DNA of 64,000 nucleotides. Source: Lederbergia graminis (GTDB lineage: Bacteria; Bacillota; Bacilli; Bacillales; Bacillaceae_C). The translations under genes were made by a program, and so were the position numbers. The stretch covers positions 390,819 to 454,818 of the forward strand of contig NZ_JBHSMC010000014.1 in assembly GCF_042655485.1 (NCBI RefSeq), in the 5' to 3' direction. Each line of letters opens with the position of its first letter. Position 1 is the first letter of the stretch. Shown here one piece after another: positions 15,256 through 23,347 of this stretch. The notes beneath the pieces were generated by a model, which saw only the letters and a list, made by a program, of their open reading frames with translations, was not told the DNA's origin and did not search any database.

Positions 15256-15632
15256 ATACTGCGAAAAATGCTTTAACGGCCTTTGGAGAGCTTGTTGTGA
15301 TTGACCAGCCGAATGCGATTGAGCGTGATGCTTGTATTCAGAGATTTGAATTCACTTTTGAAGCCTGTTGGAAAGCAGGTAAGCAATATTTGTATGATAT
15401 AGAAGGTATTGATGTAGGTTCTCCTAAAAGTGTCATTCGTAGTTTTCGGGAAATAAATCTTTTTAGTGTGGAAGAAGCCATTGTAGGACTGAAAATGGTG
15501 AATGATCGAAATCTGACTGTCCATACTTACAATGAAGAAATAGCCATCCAAATTCATTCCAATTTGAAAGCATATTATAACTTGTTAGATATTTGGATGG
15601 AAAGAATGAAAAAGGAAAGTCTTAGAAATTAA
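15231..15632 (+). CDS. HepT-like protein (nucleotidyltransferase substrate-binding family)
   Basis: A 133-residue all-helical protein of the HepT/HI0074 group. It contains QRFEFTFEACWKAGKQYLYD (about residues 38-57) and the catalytic-type RNLTVHTY (about 98-105), which fits the Rx4-6H pattern of HepT-like RNases followed by a tyrosine that can be AMPylated. It overlaps the upstream MntA-like gene and has AAGGAGGGG before its ATG. Together they form a probable toxin-antitoxin module; the substrate-binding-protein reading (HI0074) cannot be excluded from sequence alone. Confidence 0.85.
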   Translation: MERLQERINTAKNALTAFGELVVIDQPNAIERDACIQRFEFTFEACWKAGKQYLYDIEGIDVGSPKSVIRSFREINLFSVEEAIVGLKMVNDRNLTVHTYNEEIAIQIHSNLKAYYNLLDIWMERMKKESLRN

Positions 15633-15638
15633 AAAAAC

Positions 15639-15666
15639 TAGACACACTCTCTTAATCTGCTATACT
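15639..15666 (+). promoter_or_regulatory. Promoter of the thiamine-precursor transport operon
   Basis: TAGACA (15639-15644) and TATACT (15661-15666) with a 16-bp spacer, about 25 bp before the TPP aptamer. Confidence 0.6.
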
Positions 15667-15686
15667 AAAGATGAAAATTACATCAT

Positions 15687-15787
15687 GTGGAATGTGGGGG
15701 GACCGGTAGTGCCGGTTGAGATAGCATCCGTTAGGTGCTGACCCTTAGAACCTGCTCTGGCTCATACCAGCGAAGGGAACATCAAAT
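15687..15787 (+). promoter_or_regulatory. TPP riboswitch (THI element)
   Basis: The conserved blocks GGGGGGACCGGTAGTGCCGG, TTGAGATAG, TGACCCTTAGAACCTG and CCAGCGAAGGGAAC are in order. The usual CTGAGA is TTGAGA here. It senses thiamine pyrophosphate and lies upstream of a thiamine-precursor ABC transporter. Confidence 0.93.
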
Positions 15788-15813
15788 CATTTAAAGTTAA
15801 TGAGTGTTCTTTT

Positions 15814-15850
15814 TGATGCCCAGGTTCATAACCTATGGGCATCTTTTTCG
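15814..15850 (+). terminator. TPP riboswitch terminator
   Basis: GATGCCCAGGTT pairs with AACCTATGGGCATC (one bulge), followed by TTTTTCGTTTTC. It lies between the aptamer and the ThiY start. Confidence 0.82.
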
Positions 15851-15895
15851 TTTTCAAGCGGTTCTCTTTCCAAAAATAATGGAGGGAAAAAGAGG

Positions 15896-16888
15896 ATGAA
15901 GAAGTGGTTATTTAGTTTAGTAGCTTTACTATTGCTAGCAGGTTGTGGTGCTGAAGATAGTAAAAGCAAAAATGAAGATGGTTTAACAGAGGTTACAATG
16001 GTGCTCGATTGGACACCAAATACGAACCATACAGGTTTATATGTAGCCCAAGAAAAAGGATATTTTAAAGATGAAGGTTTAGAAGTTGAAATTATGATGC
16101 CAGGTGAGACTGGTGCTGATCAGCTAGTTGCTGCTGGAAGAGCGGATTTTGGTATTAGTGCACAAGAGGCTATTACAGAAGCACGTGTACAGGATGTACC
16201 AATCGTATCTATTGGTGCAATTATTCAACATAATACGTCTGGATTTGCCTCTCCAGTGGAAAAGAATATCACATCTCCAAAAGATTTTGAAGGTAAAACA
16301 TATGGCGGTTGGGGTGCTCCTGTCGAGGAGGCAGTAATTTCTTCCTTAATGGAAGGAGAAAATGCTGATATTAACAAACTAGATATTGTAAATATGGGGA
16401 ATACTGATTTCTTCACTGCGGTAAAACGCGATATCGACTTTGCTTGGATTTATTATGCATGGACAGGTATCGAAGCGGAAATCCGTGGTGATGATTTAAA
16501 TATGATGTACTTAACGGACTTCTCTGATCAACTGGACTACTACACACCAGTTATTTCTACGAATGAAAGCATGATTAACAAAAATCCGGACACGGTAAAA
16601 GCTTTTATGGCAGCTGTAACAAAAGGATATCAATTTGCGATTGAAAATCCAGATGAAGCTGCGGACATTTTAGTAAAAGCTGTACCTGACTTAGATGCAG
16701 AGCTTGTGAAAAAATCACAACAGTGGCTTGCTACTCGTTATCAAGACGATGCTCCTCGTTGGGGAGAGCAAAAAGAAGAAATTTGGGAAAACTATATGAA
16801 CTGGATGTTTGATAGAGATCTTTTAGAAGAAAAAATTGATGTTAAGAAAGCATTCACGAATGAATTTTTACCTAAGCAAGGGGAATAA
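15896..16888 (+). CDS. thiY: ABC transporter substrate-binding lipoprotein for a thiamine precursor (ThiY-like)
   Basis: A 330-residue NMT1/THI5-like binding protein. The lipoprotein signal KKWLFSLVALLLLAGCG (lipobox LAGC) is followed by VTMVLDWTPNTNHTGLYVAQ (family hallmark), KGYFKDEGLEVEI and GADQLVAAGRADFGISAQEA. Relatives bind formyl-aminopyrimidine (HMP precursor) salvaged from thiamine breakdown. The ATG at 15896 follows AAAGAGG; a longer frame upstream would overlap the riboswitch terminator and lacks a signal. It is controlled by the TPP riboswitch. Confidence 0.93.
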   Translation: MKKWLFSLVALLLLAGCGAEDSKSKNEDGLTEVTMVLDWTPNTNHTGLYVAQEKGYFKDEGLEVEIMMPGETGADQLVAAGRADFGISAQEAITEARVQDVPIVSIGAIIQHNTSGFASPVEKNITSPKDFEGKTYGGWGAPVEEAVISSLMEGENADINKLDIVNMGNTDFFTAVKRDIDFAWIYYAWTGIEAEIRGDDLNMMYLTDFSDQLDYYTPVISTNESMINKNPDTVKAFMAAVTKGYQFAIENPDEAADILVKAVPDLDAELVKKSQQWLATRYQDDAPRWGEQKEEIWENYMNWMFDRDLLEEKIDVKKAFTNEFLPKQGE

Positions 16889-16891
16889 AAA

Positions 16892-17662
16892 ATGGTAAAA
16901 CTATTGGGAACGCTATGGAGGAAAGGATGGAGACCAGCATTGGTTCTCCTCCTTTTACTTACTATATGGCAGGTTACTGTAAAAGTAGCGGATGTACCAA
17001 CATGGTTATTACCTGCTCCTTCTGTCATTGTATTGGAGGGCTGGAGTAACTTTGGAAACTTTACACATCATCTCCAATCCACAATCGGACTTGCATTAAC
17101 AGGTTTTGTGATTGGGTGTTCTGTCGGGCTGCTCGTAGCAATTCTCTTACATCTGTTACCTGGAGTACGAGAGGCTGTATATCCACTGTTAATTTTATCG
17201 CAAAATGTCCCAATCATAGTTTTGGCTCCACTCCTTGTGATTTGGTTTGGATTTGGGGTACTACCAAAAATTATCATTATTACATTAGTTTGTTTTTTCC
17301 CGATTACAATAGCCGCTCTTGGTGGGTTTAAAAATACACCGCCAGAAATGAAACATTACATGTTAATGGCTGGTGCTAATAAGCTACAATTATTTTCGAA
17401 ATTAGAATGGCCTAATTCTTTACCTGCTTTATTTTCAGGTTTAAAGATTGCTGCTACTTATAGTGTAATGGGAGCAGTTATCTCAGAATGGCTTGGAGCA
17501 AAGCAAGGGATAGGTGTGTATATGACACTGGCAAGTTCTTCGTTTAGAACAGATCGCGTATTTGTGGCGATTTTTATCGTGATGATTTTGAGTCTCCTAT
17601 TCTTTGGGGTCATCACATTATTTGAAAAGCTGTTAATTAAAGGCAGAAGGAAGGGGGATTGA
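16892..17662 (+). CDS. thiX: ABC transporter permease for a thiamine precursor (ThiX-like)
   Basis: A 256-residue BPD-type permease with about six membrane segments; the EAA-loop region reads PPEMKHYMLMAGANKLQLFS near residues 150-169. SsuC/TauC-like relatives partner with NMT1-type binding proteins. It starts three bases after the thiY stop, and its own stop is followed directly by the ATPase gene. Confidence 0.92.
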   Translation: MVKLLGTLWRKGWRPALVLLLLLTIWQVTVKVADVPTWLLPAPSVIVLEGWSNFGNFTHHLQSTIGLALTGFVIGCSVGLLVAILLHLLPGVREAVYPLLILSQNVPIIVLAPLLVIWFGFGVLPKIIIITLVCFFPITIAALGGFKNTPPEMKHYMLMAGANKLQLFSKLEWPNSLPALFSGLKIAATYSVMGAVISEWLGAKQGIGVYMTLASSSFRTDRVFVAIFIVMILSLLFFGVITLFEKLLIKGRRKGD

Positions 17663-17667
17663 GTTGG

Positions 17668-18426
17668 ATGGGCGCATTAGAAGTGAAGGAGCTATCGAAA
17701 AGCTTTGATGGACGTGAAATATTAAAGGATATTAGCCTCCATGTCGAAGAGGGAGAATTTGTAACTATTCTCGGACCATCCGGAAGTGGAAAAAGTACAT
17801 TGTTTCAACTGATCGGAGGGTTGTTGAATCCAGATCATGGGGCGATTTCACTTGATGATGATAACATTACGGGAAAACGTGGATTTATTAGTTACATGCC
17901 CCAACAACCGGCGCTCCTACCTTGGAGAACAGTATTGGATAATGTCATACTAGGGCAAGAGCTCCATGGAACAAAGGATAAAGTGAAGGCGAAGGAAATG
18001 ATTCAAAAAGCAGGACTAGGTGGTTATGAACAAGCATTTCCAGAAGAGTTATCTGGAGGTATGAAACAGAGGGTAGCCTTTATTCGTGCTTTATTAAGTC
18101 CACAATCACTCATCTGCCTGGATGAGCCATTTTCTGCGTTGGATGATTTCACGCGCCAAGAAATGCATGAATGGCTTCTATCTATTTGGTCTCAATATAA
18201 AAGAACTATACTGTTCGTTACCCATAATATTGATGAAGCTCTCTTCCTTTCTGATCGAATACTTGTGTTTTCAAGCAATCCAGCACAAATTGCGAATGAG
18301 TTTGTTATTCCTTTTTCTCGTCCACGAAAGCAGGAGTTGTTACTTACAGAGGAGTTCCTTAAATGGAAAAGAAAAATAAGCTCCACAATTGTGCAAAATG
18401 GGTTAGGTGGAGAAAGTGATGAATAA
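17668..18426 (+). CDS. thiZ: ABC transporter ATP-binding protein for a thiamine precursor (ThiZ-like)
   Basis: A 252-residue ATPase: Walker A GPSGSGKST near residue 37, Q-loop YMPQQPALLPW near residue 80, signature LSGGMKQR near residue 128, Walker B SLICLDEPFSALDD near residue 148 and the switch histidine in FVTHNIDEAL near residue 188. It powers import by ThiX/ThiY. AAGGGGG lies 10 bp before ATG 17668; an in-frame TTG at 17659 overlapping the thiX stop is an alternative. Confidence 0.94.
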   Translation: MGALEVKELSKSFDGREILKDISLHVEEGEFVTILGPSGSGKSTLFQLIGGLLNPDHGAISLDDDNITGKRGFISYMPQQPALLPWRTVLDNVILGQELHGTKDKVKAKEMIQKAGLGGYEQAFPEELSGGMKQRVAFIRALLSPQSLICLDEPFSALDDFTRQEMHEWLLSIWSQYKRTILFVTHNIDEALFLSDRILVFSSNPAQIANEFVIPFSRPRKQELLLTEEFLKWKRKISSTIVQNGLGGESDE

Positions 18427-19195
18427 CATAATCGATGCCCATATTCACTTGGATCTTTATAAGGAAAAGGAAATCGAGCATATCATGGAGAGCTTGGAGA
18501 GTGCGCGCTGTACAGATCTCGTATCTGTTTCCTTTCATTTGGAATCATGCCGAAAAAATCTTGAGTTAGCAAAAATCTATCCTCAAGTGAAACCTGCATT
18601 TGGTTTTCATCCTGAACAGGAATTGTTGACGGATCATGAGGCAGCAGATTTGTTTCAGTGGATGGAAGCCAACCTTGATAAAATGGTAGCTGTAGGTGAA
18701 GTTGGCCTCCCTTATTATTCACGAATAGAAAGTGAAGGTGCCTTTTCTTTAGAAGGGTACACAGAACTATTAGACGCCTTTCTAAGATTTGCTAAAAAGT
18801 GGGATAAACCGGTCGTACTTCATGCAGTGTATGACGATGCACCGATAGTATGTAATCTATTAGAAAAGCATTCTATTAAAAATGCGCACTTCCATTGGTT
18901 TAAAGGCGATAATAAAACAATCGAGCGGATGATTCAAAACGGGTACCATATTTCGATTACCCCAGATGTTATGTACGAGGAAGAAATTCAGCGTCTTGTC
19001 GCACGATATCCACTACAACAAATGATGGTGGAAACGGATGGACCTTGGCAATTCGAAAGTGAATTTGCAGAGAAAATAACACAACCTAACATGATTCATC
19101 GATCCGTTGGAAGAATCGCTGAGATAAAACAACTAGATGTGCACAAGGTTTACGAGATACTTTATCGAAATACGAAGGGATTTTATCAACTATAA
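18419..19195 (+). CDS. TatD-like metal-dependent hydrolase
   Basis: A 258-residue TIM-barrel amidohydrolase. Metal ligands are visible: the HIH of IDAHIHLD (residues 4-11), the glutamate of VAVGEVGLP (about 85), the histidine of VVLHAV (about 125), that of AHFHWF (about 150) and the aspartate of VETDGPW (about 200). TatD proteins are usually nucleases or phosphodiesterases. Placement at the end of a TPP-riboswitch operon, overlapping thiZ by 8 bp, hints at a role in processing the imported pyrimidine (inference). A strong terminator follows. Confidence 0.88.
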   Translation: MNNIIDAHIHLDLYKEKEIEHIMESLESARCTDLVSVSFHLESCRKNLELAKIYPQVKPAFGFHPEQELLTDHEAADLFQWMEANLDKMVAVGEVGLPYYSRIESEGAFSLEGYTELLDAFLRFAKKWDKPVVLHAVYDDAPIVCNLLEKHSIKNAHFHWFKGDNKTIERMIQNGYHISITPDVMYEEEIQRLVARYPLQQMMVETDGPWQFESEFAEKITQPNMIHRSVGRIAEIKQLDVHKVYEILYRNTKGFYQL

Positions 19196-19225
19196 AAGTA
19201 ATACCTTTAATATATTCCATATATT

Positions 19226-19267
19226 TGACTGACAAACCAATGATTTTGATTGGTTTGTCTTTTTTTA
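19226..19267 (+). terminator. thi operon terminator
   Basis: GACAAACCAAT pairs with ATTGGTTTGTC, followed by a run of seven Ts. Confidence 0.9.
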
Positions 19268-19355
19268 AGGCAATAATATTTTACCATGGGATTTGACAGG
19301 GGAATGAACAAAAGTACATGTTATAATAATAAGTAGTATTGTGGAGGTGACTCAA

Positions 19356-19613
19356 TTGAAGTGGGAAGATGTGTGTAAAGCATTTCCGAGACAGTGGGTT
19401 TTAATAGAAGCACTTCGAGCACATACGAATGAACAAAGTGAGCGTATTTTAGAAGACATTGCACCGTTGAAAAAGTTTTCTAACTCCCCAGATGCAATGA
19501 GAGCCTATAAAGAAATTCATCAAGAAGAGCCTAATAGGGAATTATATGTTCTTCATACTAGCCGTAAACATCCCAATATCATAGAGAAAAAATGGGTTGG
19601 TGTTAGGCGATAG
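19356..19613 (+). CDS. Hypothetical protein coupled to a retropepsin-like protein
   Basis: An 85-residue soluble protein: KWEDVCKAFPRQWVLIEALR at the start and LYVLHTSRKHPNIIEKKWVG at the end. I do not recognise a family; Bacilli often place such a gene before an aspartyl-protease-like gene. TTG at 19356 is chosen because GGAGGTGA lies just upstream. Its stop shares one base with the next start (TAGTG), so the two proteins are translationally coupled and likely act together. Confidence 0.75.
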   Translation: MKWEDVCKAFPRQWVLIEALRAHTNEQSERILEDIAPLKKFSNSPDAMRAYKEIHQEEPNRELYVLHTSRKHPNIIEKKWVGVRR

Positions 19614-19999
19614 TGAAAAAATTACTAATTGAAAATGGCTTATTACTGGCCGATATGGAACTATCGTTTAACGGAAAAACACTTCATTTGCAACGTGTAT
19701 TAGTAGATACAGGATCGGGTAGTACAGTTATTTCATCAGACCTAGCAGAATCAATAGGGATTGTCGCAGAAGAAAATGACATGATATATCGTATTACTGG
19801 AGTTGGTGGATCAGAGTTTGTATATTCAAAAAAGGTGGACACCGTAAGAGTTGGGGATATGGAAGCTGAGGAGTTTATATTGGAAATAGGTGCAATGAAT
19901 TATGGTTTCGATTTAGATGGAATCATTGGCTTGGATTTATTACAACAGTTGAAGGCAATTATAAATATAGATCAGTTATTATTAGAGTCAAATAGCTAA
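19613..19999 (+). CDS. Retropepsin-like aspartic protease domain protein
   Basis: A 128-residue single-domain protein with a retroviral-type aspartyl protease core: VLVDTGSGSTVIS (catalytic D-T-G near residues 31-33), a flap-like ITGVGGSEFVY near residue 61, and the second hydrophobic-glycine element DLDGIIGLDLL near residue 104. One domain carries one catalytic aspartate, so activity would need a dimer. No signal peptide is present, so it is cytoplasmic. GTG start overlaps the previous stop. The target is unknown; the upstream 85-residue protein is a candidate partner or substrate. Confidence 0.82.
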   Translation: MKKLLIENGLLLADMELSFNGKTLHLQRVLVDTGSGSTVISSDLAESIGIVAEENDMIYRITGVGGSEFVYSKKVDTVRVGDMEAEEFILEIGAMNYGFDLDGIIGLDLLQQLKAIINIDQLLLESNS

Positions 20000-20063
20000 T
20001 GGTGGGTATAAATATACTTGCCATTTTTTATTATATAAAGAGATATAATGAAGATGAAAAGTT

Positions 20064-20996
20064 GTGAAAGTTATTAGAAAATATAGCCTACTGGGGGGGA
20101 GTGCCATTTCTACATTTTTAAATATTAATAATAAGAGACTAGAGATACATACAATCGGTAATACAGGAAGACCTGTCATTATTGTTACTGGAATGGGTTG
20201 TTCGTTTTATGAATGGATAAATGTTGCTGAATCCATTGCTCCAACGAATAGAGTTATCCTGTTTCATCGCCCTGGACTTGGTTTGAGTGAGATTGTTTCT
20301 GAGGTCCGCAATACACAGGCTGTAGTTACCGAATTAAATGAGATTATTCGAAAACTTAATCTAGCAGAACCTGTCATTTTAGTAGGCCATTCATATGGAG
20401 GATTATGTGTACAGCATTTTGCCAAAGAATATCCTGAAATGGTAGCTGGAATCGTATTAGTAGATTCAACTTCAGTAGATTTGCAGGAATTAGATGACTT
20501 ACACTTACCTACGTTAGATGAAGAAGATACAGATGAACTTTGGATGCAAAAATGTCAGACCTATTCTCTAATGGATCAGCGAGAATTAGAAAAAATTTTA
20601 AAACCTACTCTTACTGACAAACAAAAACTGCTCCCTGCTCATATACAACAACGCATATTAGATTTTCAAGTGAATCCTTCCATGTATAAAGCGATGTATT
20701 CTGAAATCAAACATTGGAAGCAGGATGCTGAAGTAATAAAGAGTTTAGGCGAGTTCCCAGAGATACCTCTTATTGTTATTGGCCGCGATAAAGATTACAA
20801 CATTACATTAGGAATGAAAGAAGGTCTTCCTGAATCTGAAATACGGATATTAGAAGAGAAGTGGGAAGAACTCATCGTCCAGCAAGCACAGCTAAATAAA
20901 AGTAGTGAATTGATATTTGCATCAGAGGCAAGTCACGCTATATATATGGATAGACCAGATGTGGTAGTAAGGGCGATAAAAAGGTTGGAACAATAA
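20064..20996 (+). CDS. Alpha/beta hydrolase
   Basis: A 310-residue alpha/beta-hydrolase: oxyanion-region VIIVTGMGCSFYEW near residue 39, nucleophile elbow VGHSYGG (serine near 111), the aspartate probably in IVIGRDKDYN near 238, and a C-terminal histidine in EASHAIYMDRPD near 295. A variable cap (about residues 140-220) sits between. Substrate unknown. The listed start is GTG at 20064 with a weak site; a strong GGGGGGAG at 20092-20099 points to initiation a little further in, perhaps near 20107, where only an ATT is available. Confidence 0.85.
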   Translation: MKVIRKYSLLGGSAISTFLNINNKRLEIHTIGNTGRPVIIVTGMGCSFYEWINVAESIAPTNRVILFHRPGLGLSEIVSEVRNTQAVVTELNEIIRKLNLAEPVILVGHSYGGLCVQHFAKEYPEMVAGIVLVDSTSVDLQELDDLHLPTLDEEDTDELWMQKCQTYSLMDQRELEKILKPTLTDKQKLLPAHIQQRILDFQVNPSMYKAMYSEIKHWKQDAEVIKSLGEFPEIPLIVIGRDKDYNITLGMKEGLPESEIRILEEKWEELIVQQAQLNKSSELIFASEASHAIYMDRPDVVVRAIKRLEQ

Positions 20997-21072
20997 GTGA
21001 GTAATTATATTAGCGCTAAACAGGTAACATTTTTTAAAAAATATCGTCAAAATACAAAAGGGGGGATGTATT

Positions 21073-21447
21073 TTGAAGAAGGTAATATTTATTATCTGTA
21101 TTTCATTGGTATTGATTGTCGGTTGTAATAAACCAAATGTTACTACTTGGACTGAAGCGCAAGGAATTGCAAATGATATGGTCGAGAATGATGAAAATGC
21201 AAATATATTTATGTTCAATGACCGTGTATACGAGTTATATTCATCCGACGTTCATGATACGAGTATAGAAAAAATTGGTGAAATACAAAATGTATATTCA
21301 CCTGGCGATACATTTCAAAATGGTACGGCAACGAAGCTCCCGATCGATGCAAGGATTTATAGTACATCAATAGAAAGTAATAGTGATTTTTTACTTGTGA
21401 AAATAGATGGTAAATGGTTTGAATATAAATCTGTTCCACAAGGTTAG
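21073..21447 (+). CDS. Putative lipoprotein
   Basis: A 124-residue protein with a lipoprotein signal (KKVIFIICISLVLIVGC, cysteine near residue 18). The mature domain is small, with FNDRVYELYSSDVHDTSIEK near residue 49; relatives are uncharacterised Bacillus lipoproteins (YgdI/DUF-type). TTG at 21073 follows AAAGGGGGG at a normal distance. Transcribed singly, between the hydrolase and a GNAT gene. Confidence 0.72.
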   Translation: MKKVIFIICISLVLIVGCNKPNVTTWTEAQGIANDMVENDENANIFMFNDRVYELYSSDVHDTSIEKIGEIQNVYSPGDTFQNGTATKLPIDARIYSTSIESNSDFLLVKIDGKWFEYKSVPQG

Positions 21448-21488
21448 TTATCGCTTATTTACTTACTTGATTTCAAGGGTGTGAATAA

Positions 21489-21944
21489 ATGAAGATAATT
21501 TCCGTAAAAGAACATCCTGAATATATGGATGTAGCCATTCAGTATTTTCAAAGTAAATGGGCAAATGAGCAAAGTATGATGGTATATGAAGATTGTATAA
21601 AACATTGTACAGACCTTTCCAAACCTTTGCCACAATGGTTTTTGTTAATAGATGGTGACAATATAATTGGTTGTGCAGGTCTTATTACAAATGACTTTAT
21701 TAGCCGCATGGATTTATATCCGTGGTTCTGTTCTTTATATATTGAAGAGGATTACAGAGGAAATGCATATGGAACTATCCTATTGGAAGAAGGAAAGAAA
21801 ACAGCTAAAGAAGGCGGCTTTAACTATATGTACCTCTGTACCGATCATATTGGTTACTATGAGAAATATGGATTTGAATATATTGGTATCGGTTATCACC
21901 CATGGGGAGAGAGCTCGCGAATTTATCGGATAGATTTGCATTGA
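21489..21944 (+). CDS. GNAT family N-acetyltransferase
   Basis: A 151-residue GNAT protein. The acetyl-CoA loop is YIEEDYRGNAYGTILLEEGK (about residues 80-99, R/Q-x-x-G-x-G/A form with Asn-Ala), preceded by IIGCAGLITNDFISR and followed by MYLCTDHIGYYEKYGFEYIG. Acceptor unknown. ATG at 21489 after GGGTGTG. Confidence 0.87.
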   Translation: MKIISVKEHPEYMDVAIQYFQSKWANEQSMMVYEDCIKHCTDLSKPLPQWFLLIDGDNIIGCAGLITNDFISRMDLYPWFCSLYIEEDYRGNAYGTILLEEGKKTAKEGGFNYMYLCTDHIGYYEKYGFEYIGIGYHPWGESSRIYRIDLH

Positions 21945-22007
21945 GTGTTTTGTATGTAGGAGTGCATAAGAGCAAGTATTTGGGAACACTAAGATGAGGT
22001 GTTTCTA

Positions 22008-22739
22008 ATGAAAGCATATATCAGTTTTATATTAGGAATCCTTCTATTAATTTCTCCAACTTTTGCAGGTGCAGAGATGGAAGGATATGAAATTGTTAGT
22101 AGATTTAATGAAGAGAAAATAACGCTGTATGGTAAGAAAATGGGTGGTATGTATAGAGGATTTAAGGTTGATTTTAAAGGCGGAATTTATACAAGACCTT
22201 TTTGGAATAGTGTAACGACCCAAGCTTTCTTACCAAAAATTTTCTATTTAGATATCAATGAGGACCAAAAGAAAGAACTAATAATAACTTTAACGACAGG
22301 GCATGGAACGGGTTTATTGTTAGAAGAAGTACATGTCTTCAATACGCTGGATGATCACCTTTTAGGTAACGAAGTGATTGTAGATAACCCTTTGGCTATC
22401 ATTCACAAAAATGTGAAAACAAATCTAACAAAGGATCATGCGGAGATTCGAGTTAGAGATAAACAGTATAAAATTAATATTGCTCCTTTAGATATTGATT
22501 CGAAAAACTTATTTAAGGATATAATTTTTGAAAACATTATTGATTATGAAGTAATGAATAATCAGTTAATGGTCAGTGTAAGTGGGCAAATAGCTCCTGC
22601 AAGTTTTATTGGAGATATAATTATTACGTATGAATACCGTGATAACATGTATCAAGCGAAGACAATTGATTTTATAGCAGATATGAAGAAAAATCCTTTT
22701 TATGGTCCTGTGACAAGCAGTGATTATCGCGTGAAATAA
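22008..22739 (+). CDS. Exported hypothetical protein
   Basis: A 243-residue protein with a cleavable signal peptide (KAYISFILGILLLISPTFAG, cleavage after AGA likely). The mature part is beta-rich, with an acidic loop YLDINEDQKKELIITLTTG near residue 83 that resembles a calcium-binding or FG-GAP/VCBS-like turn (DINEDQ). Such proteins in Bacillaceae are often annotated as spore coat or YxeA-type secreted proteins, but I cannot assign one. ATG at 22008 with GAGGTG. The gene converges on the DMT transporter gene across the 51-bp array. Confidence 0.72.
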   Translation: MKAYISFILGILLLISPTFAGAEMEGYEIVSRFNEEKITLYGKKMGGMYRGFKVDFKGGIYTRPFWNSVTTQAFLPKIFYLDINEDQKKELIITLTTGHGTGLLLEEVHVFNTLDDHLLGNEVIVDNPLAIIHKNVKTNLTKDHAEIRVRDKQYKINIAPLDIDSKNLFKDIIFENIIDYEVMNNQLMVSVSGQIAPASFIGDIIITYEYRDNMYQAKTIDFIADMKKNPFYGPVTSSDYRVK

Positions 22740-22768
22740 ATCCCTCAAAAGTACAAATCGTTAAATAA

Positions 22769-23300
22769 GGTAACTATTTACTCGAAATAGTTACCATCAG
22801 CGTGATAATTTTTGAGAAAGGTAACTATTCGGTCGGAATAGTTACCTTAAATGTGGAAATATATGAGTGAGGGTTCTATTCGGCCAGAATAGTTACCTTA
22901 AACGTAGAAATATATGAGTGAGGGTTCTATTCGGGATGAATAGATCCCTTAAACGTGAAAATCTGTGAATGAGGTATCTATTCGGGATGAATAGATCCCT
23001 TAAACGTGAAAATCTGTGAATGAGGTATCTATTCGCTTGGAATAAGACCCGAAAAAAGGAGAATCTTCAATCTAGGTACCTATTCGCTCTGAATAGATCC
23101 CTAAAACGTGAAAATCTATGAATGAGGTATCTATTCGCTTGGAATAAGACCCGAAAAAAGGAAAAGCTTCAATCTAGGTACCTATTCGCTCGGAATAAGT
23201 CCCATAAAAAAGAAAATCTCCATTCTAGGTAACTATTCAATCAAAAGAACCAAATAGGCACATATCTCAAATCAAGGGAACTATTCAACCGCAAAAAAAA
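22769..23300. repeat. 51-bp tandem palindromic array (11 units)
   Basis: Unit starts are near 22769, 22820, 22872, 22923, 22973, 23024, 23075, 23126, 23177, 23228 and 23277, so the period is 50-52 bp. Each unit has a 26-27 bp near-palindrome (best case arms GGTAACTATTC / GAATAGTTACC around GGTCG at 22820-22846) and an A-rich 24-bp spacer of the type TTAAACGTGAAAATCTGTGAATGA. Units 4-5 are nearly identical; units 6-7 and 8-9 form a 102-bp higher-order pair; the last two units decay. All frames contain stops in most units, so it does not encode a protein. It fills the gap between two convergent genes. Confidence 0.9.
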
Positions 23301-23323
23301 AGCACCGTTAAATACGGTGCTTT
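23294..23323. terminator. Bidirectional terminator between convergent genes
   Basis: AAAAGCACCGT pairs with ACGGTGCTTTT, with an A tract before and a T tract after, so it can act on both strands. Confidence 0.85.
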
Positions 23324-23347
23324 TAGTATTAATACGATAAAGCAGTG

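Noticed and set aside
22769..23300. CRISPR array
   Set aside because: Repeats are palindromic, degenerate and in a fixed 51-bp period with spacers that resemble one another; no cas genes are near.
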